Shown: one piece after another, positions 46,165-57,619 of the stretch
How the letters are laid out: each line of letters starts with the position of its first letter
Numbering within the stretch: the first letter of the stretch is position 1
Assembly: GCF_000003855.2 (NCBI RefSeq)
Contig: NW_003101682.1
Coordinates: forward strand, 2,816,386 to 2,880,385
From: Blastomyces gilchristii SLH14081
Taxonomy: Eukaryota > Ascomycota > Eurotiomycetes > Onygenales > Ajellomycetaceae
Direction: 5' to 3'
Length of the DNA stretch: 64,000 bases
Program-made: the position numbers and the translations under genes
The notes under the pieces: generated by a model
Seen by the model: only the letters and a program-made list of their open reading frames with translations
The model's database searches: none
What the model was told of the DNA's origin: nothing

Positions 46165-48875
46165 TCAACCACTTGGAGTTGGATACTGGCCAGGCAATTT
46201 AAAATCGCTAACTATCGAGGGTAGCTCGCGGCTTCGGTCAAAATTTGATTTCATGGTTTTTGGGGAGCCGGCTTCAGTGGCTGCCGGGGTTGTTAAGGGC
46301 GTCGTCGCATCTTTTTCCAATGCACCGCTGGAGTAAGGTATGTTGCTCGTAGCCGACGAGACCGTGGTTCCGCCTAGGCTGGTTCCTAGGCTGGTTCCTT
46401 TATCTGCCAGGCCGTGGGAAGACGATATGGCTTCTGTTTTGCCGTCACCGAAAGCGTTAGCGGGGGAAATTGTCCGTTCCGGTGAACCGATCGAGGTATC
46501 GGGCTTCGAGGATGTTCGTAATAATAATGGGTAGGTATGTTTCTGAGGTGACGAAATCGCAGCTGTAGCCGGTGCGGGATCCATCCAATCTACGTAGCTA
46601 TGATCTTGCAGTTCGACTACGCCGGAATGGCTCGGTTCGACAGCATCATCATGGACCCCGTCTGGGAGGCCAGTTGGATGGTTCTTGGTATCGGCGGGCG
46701 CTAGTGAGTCAGGGTTTCCAGAACTTTCTCTAGATGAGGCGTAAGTCGCTTGTGAATTTCGGTGGAGGTGGATATCACTTGGAAATCGCCCACCTGGTTG
46801 AGGGCGCTGCTGCCACTGCGTTTCCACCACCGGCGGTGCCTGATTTACAATCACATGGTCCGCAGAGTATGGCGTTTCGTCTGCTTCGTCCTCATCCATG
46901 ACTCCTTCACTGCTGCTGATAGATCCCGCACGGTAAAGTCCACCACTTAGTTGGCGCGAATGTTTGCGCACGAAAGCATTGCGATCCTCGCCGGTTTTTT
47001 GGGCCAGGTTTTTGATGTCGTTGTACCATTCGAGCATGGTATCGTGAGATTCTGCTCGAAATACCCATGAATGGCCGCGATGCATCGAACCCGTTTGCCG
47101 TCCTTTTAACATGAACTTGTGGGATGCAGAGCCACTTTGCGAGTGAGAGCCTAACTTTTGTTCTGGTAGATATAGCGACATGACGGGATTTTGATACTCG
47201 ATTCGATCCGCCGACTTGTACTCGTGCAAATGTGTAGGCGACAACACATACCTATATCTAGTCAGTTTACTAAATCGAAGTGATATCAATCGAAAAAACA
47301 AGACTATTATTTTGGCATAGAACATACCAGCCAGGCGTATAGCTCTTCAAATACTTGCTCTTGCGCTCAAGCATGCCAGCGCGCACTTCGGCCGCTGCAG
47401 GATGGTTCTTTCCAGGATAATTTATATGTTGAAAATCCCGTATCGGCAATAGCGGATCGACCAGATGATCGTTGTGAGATACAAAGGAATCCCACTCGTG
47501 ATCTTGGGGAACACTTATTGGGCCTTCAATGAGCTGCCCCGCCGCGTCGTACGCCGCATCTGCATCGCGCTTCAGGATATTTGCATATATATTGTACGTT
47601 TTCTGGATTTCCGTGACAACAATGCGTTCAAGCTCACGGCCTGAGTTTTCCAGGTTCAGGAATGCCTTTGCAGAAAAAGGGTCAGTGGGGATGGGATCTA
47701 GGAGTTAAAAGTGGCTGGGGAATAGGGATAAGCTACTTACGCGATGTAGATAATTTTCTTCATCAATCTGCTTTTCAAGCTGTCTATGTACCGCACATTT
47801 CACAAGGAAAGGGTCTCCTTTTCCCGAGGTAGCCGCTGGGTCAGTATCCACCAGTCCAAGAGCTTCCTGTAAATTCCTCACTGCTTTCCGAGTGCCTTCC
47901 AACTCCTTGTCGACTGAATTCCTAAAATCACCCGAGAGGCTCTTAATCTCTTTGATTTTCTGTTGCAGATCTGACCTGAGACCGGTCAGTTGCTTAATGA
48001 CTTCCAATTCGACGTCCCTCGCTTTTGCCGATTCTACCACTGCCTGTCTATGATATTCTTTTAGTATTTTGGTAGCATCCGAAATCCCACCTGTTGCAAG
48101 AAACGTGGCTGGGAAAACGACATTGTTCATCGAATTCGAGACTGAGAGAAGAGTCTTTGATCGAATTTCGTATGATTTTTGGATTTCCCGGAAAACCATT
48201 ATTAAATCCTTCAACACTTTGCGCCAGGCTGTTGTTGCAGAGTTAGTTCAGCTAAATTCATCTTAAAAAACGAAGGCCCCATATACGTTTGTATGTATCC
48301 TTCAGGGGCATCACTGATAGTTGCTTACCTTGGAATCTCGCAGCCAAAACATCCGTCGGACTCCCCGAAGTAGGTATAGGGACATAAAAGGCACTGTTGA
48401 CCTCATCACCATCCACCATCCCGTACTTCTCTTTCTCACCGAGAGCCATACTCCTCACACTCCCTGCACGACTACTTCTCCTGCTTCCACCCCGTCGTAA
48501 ACTCCCCTTCTTACTCAACGATGGCTTCTTTTTTAAAGTCCCCGACGCTCGAGATGGCAAAAGCGATTGTGCAGCTGACATCTGCGAGTCGGAGCGGTGT
48601 AGGTTATTCGTGGTAGGGGGAGCGCCGTCGATAACAGACGATCCACGCCGACTGGACATATCTTCGTGGAATCGAGATACTTGAGGTGTTTGTGTCGAAT
48701 TTTGGACTGGCACTCCCCGGACCTGGAAATCCGAGGGCACGATCGAACTCGGGGTGGCCATGTAGGAGGTCAGACGAGAGGCAGTGCCGTTTACCTGATT
48801 CGCATGGGAGGGTTCCGTAGAGTTCGGGGCCGTTGTATACTCATCGTGCAACGGGGTTCGGGGTCGGGCGGCCAT
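46165..48875 (-). CDS. SLM1: SLM1/SLM2-type PH-domain protein, four exons
   Basis: Exons: 48875-48329, 48228-47741, 47665-47328, 47251-46165 (2460 nt, 819 aa; phases agree; donors GTAAGC, GTAAGT, GTATGT). Yeast Slm1/2 bind PI(4,5)P2 at eisosomes and recruit substrates to TORC2. Here an N-terminal Ser/Arg-rich, probably phosphorylated region (residues 1-180, 'KKKPSLSKKGSLRRGGSRRS') leads into an F-BAR-like helical domain of about 185-430 ('AWRKVLKDLIMVFREIQKSY', 'QKIKEIKSLSGDFRNSVDKE', 'RELERIVVTEIQKTYNIYA'). A PH domain follows at about 440-560 ('MLERKSKYLKSYTPGWYVL', 'HEYKSADRI', 'HSWVFRAESHDTMLEWYNDI'). The C-terminal 250 residues are disordered, with a small internal 'GTSL' duplication. 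Known Slm proteins share this order. The first ATG gives the only sensible N-terminus. Confidence 0.88.
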
Positions 48876-50442
48876 GGGGCCGGGACGATGTGCTTGTTGA
48901 AGCTATAGCAGTTATGTATTGTTTTATATTGTCCTTTGTTCCCCCACCTCCTAGGCACAAAGCGACGAGGTCTGTATAGTAGTACTAGTGAATCTTCTAT
49001 CCACAGTTGCCGCTCACAGTATCCGCAACGCTATAAGTTGAATATAAGAAGAGCAGGAAGGATAGCTAGGAGTCGGATAAATAATGGCATGAATGCACGA
49101 TGTGGGCGTCAAGAGGACGGGGACAGGAAAAGGTTAGAGAATTATCTCTGTAAGAAGTCCGGCCTTGAGGCATGGGCTTCGGCGGGAAAACAATGGGGAT
49201 GACGTCGAGCAGGTTGGGCAGAACTGGGGACAGGAGGAGGGAACGTTCGTACTGAGTATTAATAGGTATCCACGCACAGGCTCCCGGCCAGGCTTGGCGC
49301 TGGGAAGGATGGCCTGGTACCCCCGCGGTACTTCACAGGTTTGAACAAAACCACGAATTGAGTTCCCCCAAGGATGGCGATATGATGCAAAGAAGGCGAA
49401 TTATTCTCTATTACCAGCACCATTTGCCACGTTTTATGGAATGGAATGAAGATATATGTACAGTACATGTACAGCAACAGGAAGATCCCGCCTTTGTTTA
49501 CACCAAGCAACATCTCAAGGTGAACTACGGATTACCGACCGAAGATATTTGGGTTCGTAGAAGCTCTAGGCAGGAATTTAAGATGATGCTACACCGCTAG
49601 GGAAACGTGCCAAACGGGGTCCCTGGCTGTAGTAAGATGTTAAGATGTGTACGCCGCGTATGTACATGTACAAATTATATTATTATGTATACGGAGTACA
49701 CAGCACAAATCAATGCGTGTCTCCGCCCCAAGGCGTCGCCACAGCCTCATTTATACGTCACGCCTCACCTTTGAACGGAGGTTGGCATCAAGTGTGGCTG
49801 AAGGCTCTCGTGCTCGTGTCATGTGATGATATCTTGCTTGAGGAAATGGGAGGGTATTCAATAATAAGAGTATATCATTGCAGTCACCACCATTGATCCC
49901 CATAAGCTAGACTATACTGCTCCATGTAATCACATTTCATAAGTTGTAGATGATTGGACAAAAAGTCCGGACCGTAATTATAAAAGAGCTCCATTAGGGA
50001 AGAAAGGTTCTGCCTGCAAAAAAATTCATGACAAGCCCTCTCCCCTCTTACGCGTGCGTGTGCGGTGTATCTCAATTGGCGCTGTGGACGAATATCGCAA
50101 ACTTTTTATTTCTCTGCTCGATCGATACAATAAAACATATTCTTCGTCGATGAACGAAGGGTCGAGAGGGAGACGAGACCGGACAAAGTCTGCCAGGCTT
50201 CATCCTGTCCGCATTATTCAATGCATGGCAAAAGAGGGAAGGGTGGGGGCTTGGGGTATAACATCGGAGGTTGTGTGCTAATATGGGAAAAAAAAGGTGG
50301 ACGAGACAAAGTTCTAGTGAATTTGGGTCCTGAGACAACAATATATACTACAGGAAAAAAAAGGGACATAGAAGACTGGAAAAGGAAGTGAGGGCTAATA
50401 TATGACTAGGAAAATGTATATGCAAGTATTTTTTATTTTTTT
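48876..50442. other. Spacer between SLM1 and the complex I subunit gene
   Basis: Contains the SLM1 promoter on its left and the 3' UTR of the complex I gene on its right. TGTACA palindromes at 49455-49475 and 49658-49672 and a TACGGAGTA copy at 49690-49698 lie inside. No gene recognised. Confidence 0.5.
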
Positions 50443-51303
50443 TTATGCTCTGGCGGGTTGTGCTGTGGCAGGCACGTCAATGCCGTAGTTCTCCTTCAGC
50501 CTCTGCCGTCTTCGTTCCTCGTAGTTCTCGCCGCGGATGCCTATATATTCATTTATGGTTAGCACCCATGTCATCGCAGAAATGGAGACTTAGTCCGCGG
50601 ATGGCTCAAGATGATGGTTTGCATACCTCTACCTTCCCCGAGCTGGGCAACTGTCTCCTCAATCGGGGAACGGAAGTTCTTCCGGAGCTTTTCCCGCCTC
50701 TCAAACTCATCCTCCTCATTAGCATGTCCCTTGCCTGCAAGACTTCCTCCGGTATATTCGAATACACTAAGTGCAGTGGCCACAACCACGCCGTAACCAA
50801 TAACCGCGGGGAACGTTCGGGCTGCAACGAATAAATATATGTTGTTAGTGGTCTAGTCGGTCCGCGAACTCTGGAGGACGTGACACGGAAAAAGCGAGGA
50901 CTAGACAAACCGCGCAATCCGATAGCTGCTCCACCGAAAAACCCTCCCCATGCAGCATTCCAGTGGTCGTCTTTCTCCCTTAGGTTAGCCGCTGCTATTC
51001 TCGCGAACTGATACGCACCGCCGACAGAGGCTACAAAACACCAAATAAACTATGATTAGCACGCCCTTCCAAAAAAATCCGCTTCATCCATCCATTGCCA
51101 TTGAAGCGATCAATCGTACCAAATAAAGCAATTGTGCCGCCTGTTTTTGTGACGACACCCCAGGGGCCGTAGTTTCGTTTTTGCAGGGTGTTCTGGACGG
51201 ACGAGGCGAAAAGACCAACGGCCCCGGTCGTCAGCGTTGTCTTGATGGTGGCAGCAATGGCATCTTGTGGGTGATAGCTTTCCTCTTCGGCTGGGGAAGA
51301 CAT
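50443..51303 (-). CDS. NDUFA11: NADH:ubiquinone oxidoreductase 21.3 kDa subunit (NDUFA11-type), four exons
   Basis: Exons: 51303-51120, 51030-50911, 50821-50627, 50540-50443 (597 nt, 198 aa; phases consistent). Accessory subunit of mitochondrial complex I in the inner membrane, of the Tim17/22/23-like fold. Signature pieces: 'ESYHPQDAIAATIKTTLTTG' at the N-terminus, 'QNTLQKRNYGPWGVVTKTGG', 'SVGGAYQFARIAAANLREKD' and 'NAAWGGFFGGAAIGLR' (Gly-rich helices), 'RTFPAVIGYGVVVATALSVF' with 'EYTGG', and a charged C-terminal 'RSPIEETVAQLGEGRG'. This matches the fungal 21.3 kDa subunit in length and order. The ATG at 51303 begins directly before the conserved N-terminus. The intron 1 acceptor is TAG and the intron 2 donor is GTTTGT, slightly unusual. 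It is divergent from UBP2 with about 800 bp between. Confidence 0.93.
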
Positions 51304-52104
51304 GACTGCTTCGGCAGAGGAAGAGAAACAGGACACAAAGCTGTGCTGTTGCGGGGGAGTGTTGGAGTGTGGTGTGCGCGTGAAGCAATACGGTCGTTCA
51401 AGAGTCTTGGGGTTGTGATTTGAAGGAACATGGATGGCCGATGGCCGGGTCTTGGCAAAACGTCTTGGGAGCTTCCGCAGACGACGAACGATGTACTCCG
51501 TACAACTACAACTTCAACTATTCAAAACACCTCAACGGAGTTGCTGGAGCCACCTTATCTTTGAATATATACCCCAGCGGGTGAATGTCTGGTAGACAGA
51601 CAAGAGCTCAGCACAGCGCATATTCTTCTTTCCTTCCTACTTTCGTCGTTTTTTCTCTTTAGCTTAGTTACCCCACTACGTCAACCAGCAGCCTGAATAG
51701 ATACGTCTTCTTCAACGCATTGCATCATTCGATTCGCTCACTCAGGAGGCTCCATCCAAACTGCTCTCTACCGTTGGAACAAACCTCGTTTAATAGCGGT
51801 AAAGCCTAGTTGCTAGAAGCTCATTTGTTCTTTTCCGATCTCTGGGCGAATCTTAGTTCCGATGATTCTTCGATGCTCTACGTCCTGAGCGCATTTGCGG
51901 AGCTTCTAGTAGCGTCGTTTGCTTGATACAGCTACGACGCTATCTTCGCGCAACACTTCTATTAGATTTGCTGGGAATCTTATCTCTAATGTCACACATG
52001 GCTGTTTCCCCGGGACCTGGTATGGCTATCAACGTTTGAAGCTCGTTGTTTTCCTGCTTCGTGATTCCTCTTGATCCGCCGTCTCTGTTAACCGTTGATG
52101 AACT
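51304..52104. promoter_or_regulatory. Divergent promoter region, complex I subunit gene and UBP2
   Basis: Both genes start outward from this 801-bp region. A TACTCCGTA copy (reverse of TACGGAGTA) stands at 51494-51502. The right half is CT-rich, as a 5' leader of UBP2 would be. Confidence 0.5.
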
Positions 52105-55100
52105 ATGGCTATCTGTCTAGGGAAAACCACTCCCCGCTTTATCCAAGATGTCCTCTCTTTCGATCCTGCAAATCCTCCCAGCTCATCCTTCAACCTCTTG
52201 ACACAATTCCCACCTCCCTTCCACGATCCCGATGACTACCCGGAACTCATCTCACCAAAGGCCTGCCCCCACCAATATATAACAAAAGCCAACCAAACTG
52301 AGCTTCCTCCTAAAGGTTTCCAGGCTGGACTAAGGACTCCGTACAAGGTGTCCGCGATGTGCTTGATATGCCGCTATCATTTAGAGATCAAGATGGTGCA
52401 TACAACAGAAGCGTCCCACTGTCCTAGCCAGCTACATCACATTGTTTACTCGCACAGCGACGGTCGCCAAGTTTCAAACCCTTTTTGGGAGAAGGGTCAA
52501 CGATTAGAAACTCATTACTTTCGTTGTTCATATTCGACATGCGCTGCTGTTATTTCCCTGAAGTTACTATCCCCGGTTTTGACACCGCACTGGGTGAACA
52601 TCTTGACAAACAAGGAGCTGCTAAAGGCCAGGACCGATGAAGCTATGGAGACGTATCCAGAGAGACTAGAGGGTCATAGTCGACCATTTCCCATTACTGT
52701 GTTGACGAACCTGCGCACCTACATCGATAATGCCCTGCATGATAGCCAGAGAAGCAAATCAATTTCCATGTCGAATAAGCGGTTCGTTGTTTGTTTTGGT
52801 GTGGATGGTCGGCCTTGCCATGAGCTTCTGGAATTCTTAGAATTTCATGCGAGGGTATGTGTATCTTACAAAACATTTATCTGAATCGTTGTGAAAATCT
52901 CATCTCCTGTTGACTCATTGGGCTTGCATAGGAAGACAGTTGGGATCCTCCGTGCCCAGACACATCCGACCACGTCCCGTATGGAAATCCTCTTAATATC
53001 TTTCTTGATAACGTGTCAAATGAGCTCTCAGCTTTAATCCACCGAAGGCCCGCTCATGAGAAAGAAGGCCAACCACCGGGAATCCCTCTCGACCCTGCCA
53101 TTAGCAAGTTCAACCAACTCCTTGGTTCATCGAACTGTTAGTCTCTCTCACCATATGCTATGATTCAAAATACTTACCTATTAGTAGACGACAGAACATT
53201 CTTTCTGAATCCAGTTAACGAGGAAGTAAGAAGGGCTCCGTAAGTCTATATTTCTTTGTCTTTTCCTTTTCCTTTTGAGTGATAGTGTAATGTTCAGGAA
53301 CCAATTGGTTTTTCGCTAACTAAATGTTCAGATATTACGAGGATCTTGGGGCGACTGAGGACATGTCCACGGATCTCATTATAGAGGCGTATAATCGGCA
53401 GATTGAAACTGATCCTAGACAAGGCCCTTATTATCTCAGATGTTTACGATATATTGGCGAGTGGAGAAGCGCGTCAGATGGAGGAAAAATCAACGACCTG
53501 GTAGCGCTGGAATGTAGTGGTTCTCGATACGCTGACGATGATATTCCCCGCGCGTACAAGTACTTTCAACTTGATTATCGAAATCGGAATTTGACGGATG
53601 ATGACATCATTGTCTCTTTCTTTGCTCGTCTTCGCGATACTGCTAACGACACGGAAACAAGACGACAGCTTTGGAGGATTGGAGACAGCCGTGGGAGTGA
53701 GAAGATAAAATCGGTAGCAGAAGAGCGTATGTCTCATGAAGAGTCAGTAGAGCGATTCCGGAACTAACAGGTTTATAGGTGTTTCTACTGTGGAACAGGC
53801 GCTGTTGTACCTTGGAGTAGAAAGTGATACCTCTGATGATTTCATTGTTTCCATGTATGCTGCAAAGGTAGTTTTCGCCCTTCTCGTGCTGCCCCTTTGA
53901 AATATTCCAAATACTTACTCTCCAAATTAGGTTAACGATCAGCCCGCTACGAAAGAACTAGCTAGGAAGGCTGTTGCTTTGATTGCTGAGGCGCGTGACT
54001 CCAACTCCCTGAAATACTTTTTAAATACTGGTGAAGCAGCAGCTGCAGAAATGGATGTTGGAGAAGCTTTCCGTCTTCTTCAAATACCTGACCGGACCGT
54101 GGATGATGCTGCGATTCTCGCCGCATTCTCCGTTTGTTGTTCAGAAGCTCCAGGCCAAATTGAAACATATAGACGAGCTCTTGATGTCATTGGGAGAGAC
54201 AAAGGGAGTGCGATGATCAGCAGCACCCTCGGTCAAAATGCGACACTGGCAAATCGCGTGCTCAAAGAATGGCCTGTCGGGCTCCAAAACATCGGCAATA
54301 CCTGCTACTTAAACAGTTTGCTTCAATTTTACTTCACCGTGACTCCTTTCCGTAAGATGGTTATTCATTTTGATGACTATAAGATGCCTCTGGACGAGAG
54401 GAGCCTCGATAGGAAAAAGATTGGATCCCGAAAAGTCTCGGTTGTTGAGATCGAGAGGTCCCAAAAATGTGAGTTTTACACAATTCGGCCCTTATTGGAT
54501 TAAGGATAACTAATCGATAAATTTTACTAGTTCTCGTGGAGCTCCAATCATTGTTTAAAAAGATGATTACATCTCCTACTTCCTCCGTTATGCCTGAGCA
54601 GGAGCTAGCTAGATTAACTTTAATTAGTTCTTCAAACGAAGCGGCCATCCGGAGGAAATCATTGATCTCGAGCAGTCGCCCCAGCCTTGGTGAGATAAAT
54701 GGCATGCCAGTTTTAGGACCATTAGGGCCTCCAACTGCGACCATTGCAGAGGTATCAAAAGATGCGGCGGCGGTGGATGCGAGTAACAAGACACTTGAGC
54801 GCAGTGATGCGGACAGTGATATAACGCTTGTTTCATTAACCGCGCAAGCAGATAATGAGGAATCGCAGGTAAACAATAAGGAGAATATCGGGCCCGCCCC
54901 TCAGGAGATTACCGTTGAGATGAAAGAAGTAGACGATTCGAACGGGGTGGGAGCCGGTACAGGTACGTTATACAAACATCGTAACCGAGTCCGGGCTCCA
55001 TCAGTTTGAGGTCTGATGGCTTACTTTCTATGTTTAACTACAGGCGATTCTATGCAGGCGTTGGCGCCCATTGGCCCTCCGAATAGACCCCCTCCCGTTC

Positions 55101-56895
55101 CTCCTCGGCCAACGCCTCTACGGCCGGCACCCTTAGATTACCAGCAGCAACTCAGAGAAGAGGTTGAGCTTGGGGCACAGCAGGATGTCACAGAGGTTAT
55201 AAACAATGTTCTTTTTCAAACTCAATGCGCCGTCAAACCTATCAGGTTCGACCAAGATGGAGAGCAGCTCGATGTTGTCACAGAGTAAGTTTTCGATATG
55301 CATGCAACCTTAACGATAATGATAATCTCGTGGTTTCAACGCTGACACATAGTCGAAGTTTATTTTATGGCAAGACTGTGTCCTACATTGCCGCAGAAAA
55401 CGGAGTTCGGTCCAAGGAAGAGTCTTGGTCTGACATCAAGGTCGATGTTGCTAGCGGATCGAAGGACATCTATTCTGCAATCGACGGCGCATTTGACGTC
55501 CAAAAGGTAGAGGTCGACGGCGCTGAGGTGGAACAATACGGTGCCATTAGCAAGTTGCCCCCAGTTCTCCAGATTCAAGTCCAACGCGTTCAGTTTGATC
55601 AAGTCAAGAAGTCATCGTTTAAGTCAACTCATCACCTGGAGTTGAAGGAAACTATATACTTGGACAGGTATATGGACAGTAATAAGCATAATCTAGATGA
55701 AAGGCGCCGTGAATGCTGGCGGTGGAAGGATGAACTCCGCAAACTGAGAGCGCGCAAAGCTGAGCTTATTGATACAGAGGTATAAATTCTTCTCTTCTCC
55801 GCTACTCCCCGCGGTCGTAAAGCTGACCATCGTATCCTTGAGTAGAGTTGGGCCTGTTTACCAGATGTCTTCACAGAGACAAAAGCATACATTCAAAGCC
55901 TAATGGCTATCGAAGACGAACCCGATATGGCAGATGAAGCACTGGAACTCGATGATGGTATTTTATCTCGTCTTACAGCCGTTGAGGAAATGGCCAGGGA
56001 TGAAATTAAATGTATGTCAACGCACCTATGTCTGTTAATACCTTCCAAAAGTTGCGGTCCACTAATACGCAAGGGCAGGCCTCGAAGCACGAGAGAGGGA
56101 TTTAGTTGCATTGCTTGACTCTCAATTCACCGATCTTCGACATCTCCCCTATCGGTTATATGCCGTCTTCGTGCATCATGGCTCTGTTGAGTTTGGTCAT
56201 TATTACATCTATATTTTCGACTATGACAAGAATATATGGCGAAAATACAACGACAGCGAGGTGACCGAAGTCCATAGCAAGTCGGAGATATTCGAAAGCC
56301 AAAATTTAACAAATCCGCCCACCCCTTACTTCCTCGTGTACGTCAACGAGCACATGAAAGACCGTCTTGTGAAGCCAGTCAATCGCGAAATCGAGGACGT
56401 CAGCCCTCCCGAAGCCCCACCAATACCGGCACAGGCGCCAGCACCAGCACCATCTACCGTCCTGCGTGGTCAGCAAGCGAATGGGTCCGGACCGTCGCAA
56501 ACACGCACTCCTCCCAGCGGCGATACAGAGATGGAAGACCCCCCTGCATACAATGAAATAGAGAATGTACCTGCAGGTATGGATATTGCCAATGGCAAAA
56601 ACGGGACGGTGGATGGCAATGGTAATGGCAAAAAGACTACTAAAAACACACCTTCCACTACTGTTGCTAATGCCGCCGCCGCCGCGACTACCGCCGCCAC
56701 CACTCTCAAGGGGAAGTGGAATAAGAAGTTTGCTAACATCCCGTCTGTGTCGTGGTAGGAGCAGTGGTCACGACGGAAGCTGAAGCTGCTGTATCTCCCT
56801 CTCCACCCCGCAACCGCCTCAAACGGAAAGTTGAGGGGGAAACTCGCACTGATGATGAGCCTCCAGGCACCCTCGGTCCCAAAGCGGCAGGTTAG
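52105..56895 (+). CDS. UBP2: UBP2-type ubiquitin carboxyl-terminal hydrolase, twelve exons
   Basis: Exons: 52105-52854, 52932-53136, 53188-53239, 53332-53726, 53779-53867, 53931-54468, 54531-54962, 55044-55284, 55353-55779, 55846-56011, 56079-56576, 56759-56895 (1309 aa; all phases agree). A cysteine-type deubiquitinase; yeast Ubp2 opposes Rsp5 by trimming K63 chains. The catalytic Cys box 'GLQNIGNTCYLNSLLQFY' puts the nucleophile at about Cys622. The His box 'GSVEFGHYYIYIFDY' puts His at about 1139, followed by 'YNDSEVTEV' and 'PPTPYFLVYV'. The N-terminal 500 residues carry the Ubp2-specific region ('FFLNPVNEEVRRAPYYEDLG'). An insert with 'RPPPVPPRPTPLRPAPLDY' lies between the boxes. Exon 7 encodes a disordered, acidic linker. 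Without splicing of the last intron the frame ends at TAG 56756-56758 (1324 aa), with an Ala/Thr/Asn-rich tail in place of 'NRLKRKVEGE'. Confidence 0.9.
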
Positions 56896-56945
56896 TCGCG
56901 GCGCCCTCCATCACTCCAATAGAGGTTAACTCATGTTTAATGGCT

Positions 56946-56947
<2 letters not shown>

Positions 56948-57000
<53 letters not shown>
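56948..57000 (+). repeat. Poly(T)53 tract
   Basis: Unbroken run of 53 T, about 50 bp after the UBP2 stop codon, so it probably lies in or just beyond the UBP2 3' UTR. Confidence 0.95.
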
Positions 57001-57475
57001 CTAACTTGAGTGTTGATGTGATGTCATAATTATTGGATCCTTTTGACTTCCCTTCTATTTCTCTCCTCTCTTCCACCCAGCATCAATTTTTCTTTTCTTG
57101 ACGTTCCTCCCATCACATTTCTATTTAAGACCGTAGGCCTTCTGCTTTTTTATTTCTCCTCACGGAGCCCTTATTTTATTTATCTCGGTTGATTGGCGCT
57201 TTTTTTCATTTTGCTTGCCCTCGCATCATTTTATTTCGCTTCGCATTTTCCTTGCTGTCTGTACGGTGAAAATGTTCCTTTTTTACTTTTAAGACTATGT
57301 TAACGGGAACTTCGGGAATGCGGGCGCGCGTGTCTGGGGTTGGATGGATATTGATTTCGGTTTTTGAGATCCCTTTCCTTCCGTTTCTGCTTAAACGATA
57401 TCTCCATGGGTGCGCGTGTATGATGTCTTTGACCCCTTTTCGATCTTTTTCCATGCGATCTAATGATAAAGATTT

Positions 57476-57619
57476 TCACGCCGGCGTATCAGCAACAATG
57501 CTACCGTTTTCAGTTTCAGCATCAGTAGTAGTTCGTCCCTTCAGCCTCTTTCTCCCAAAGGCTCTTTTACGCCCTTTGGGGCCCTTTTGTTGCGCTGCAT
57601 TGATTGTTCTTTCATCCAT
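57476..57619 (-). CDS. Candidate small basic open frame (47 aa)
   Basis: ATG at 57619 to TGA at 57476 on the minus strand. The product starts 'MDERTINAAQQKGPKGRKR', continues with a second Lys/Arg cluster ('FGRKRLKGRTTT') and ends in an acidic tail ('DAETENGSIVADTPA'). The basic-then-acidic pattern looks less random than neighbouring frames. It could be a stand-alone small protein, the last exon of an unseen minus-strand gene (a CAG acceptor stands at the GCAGCG of codon 8-9), or chance. No family recognised. Confidence 0.2.
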   Translation of the reverse strand: MDERTINAAQQKGPKGRKRAFGRKRLKGRTTTDAETENGSIVADTPA

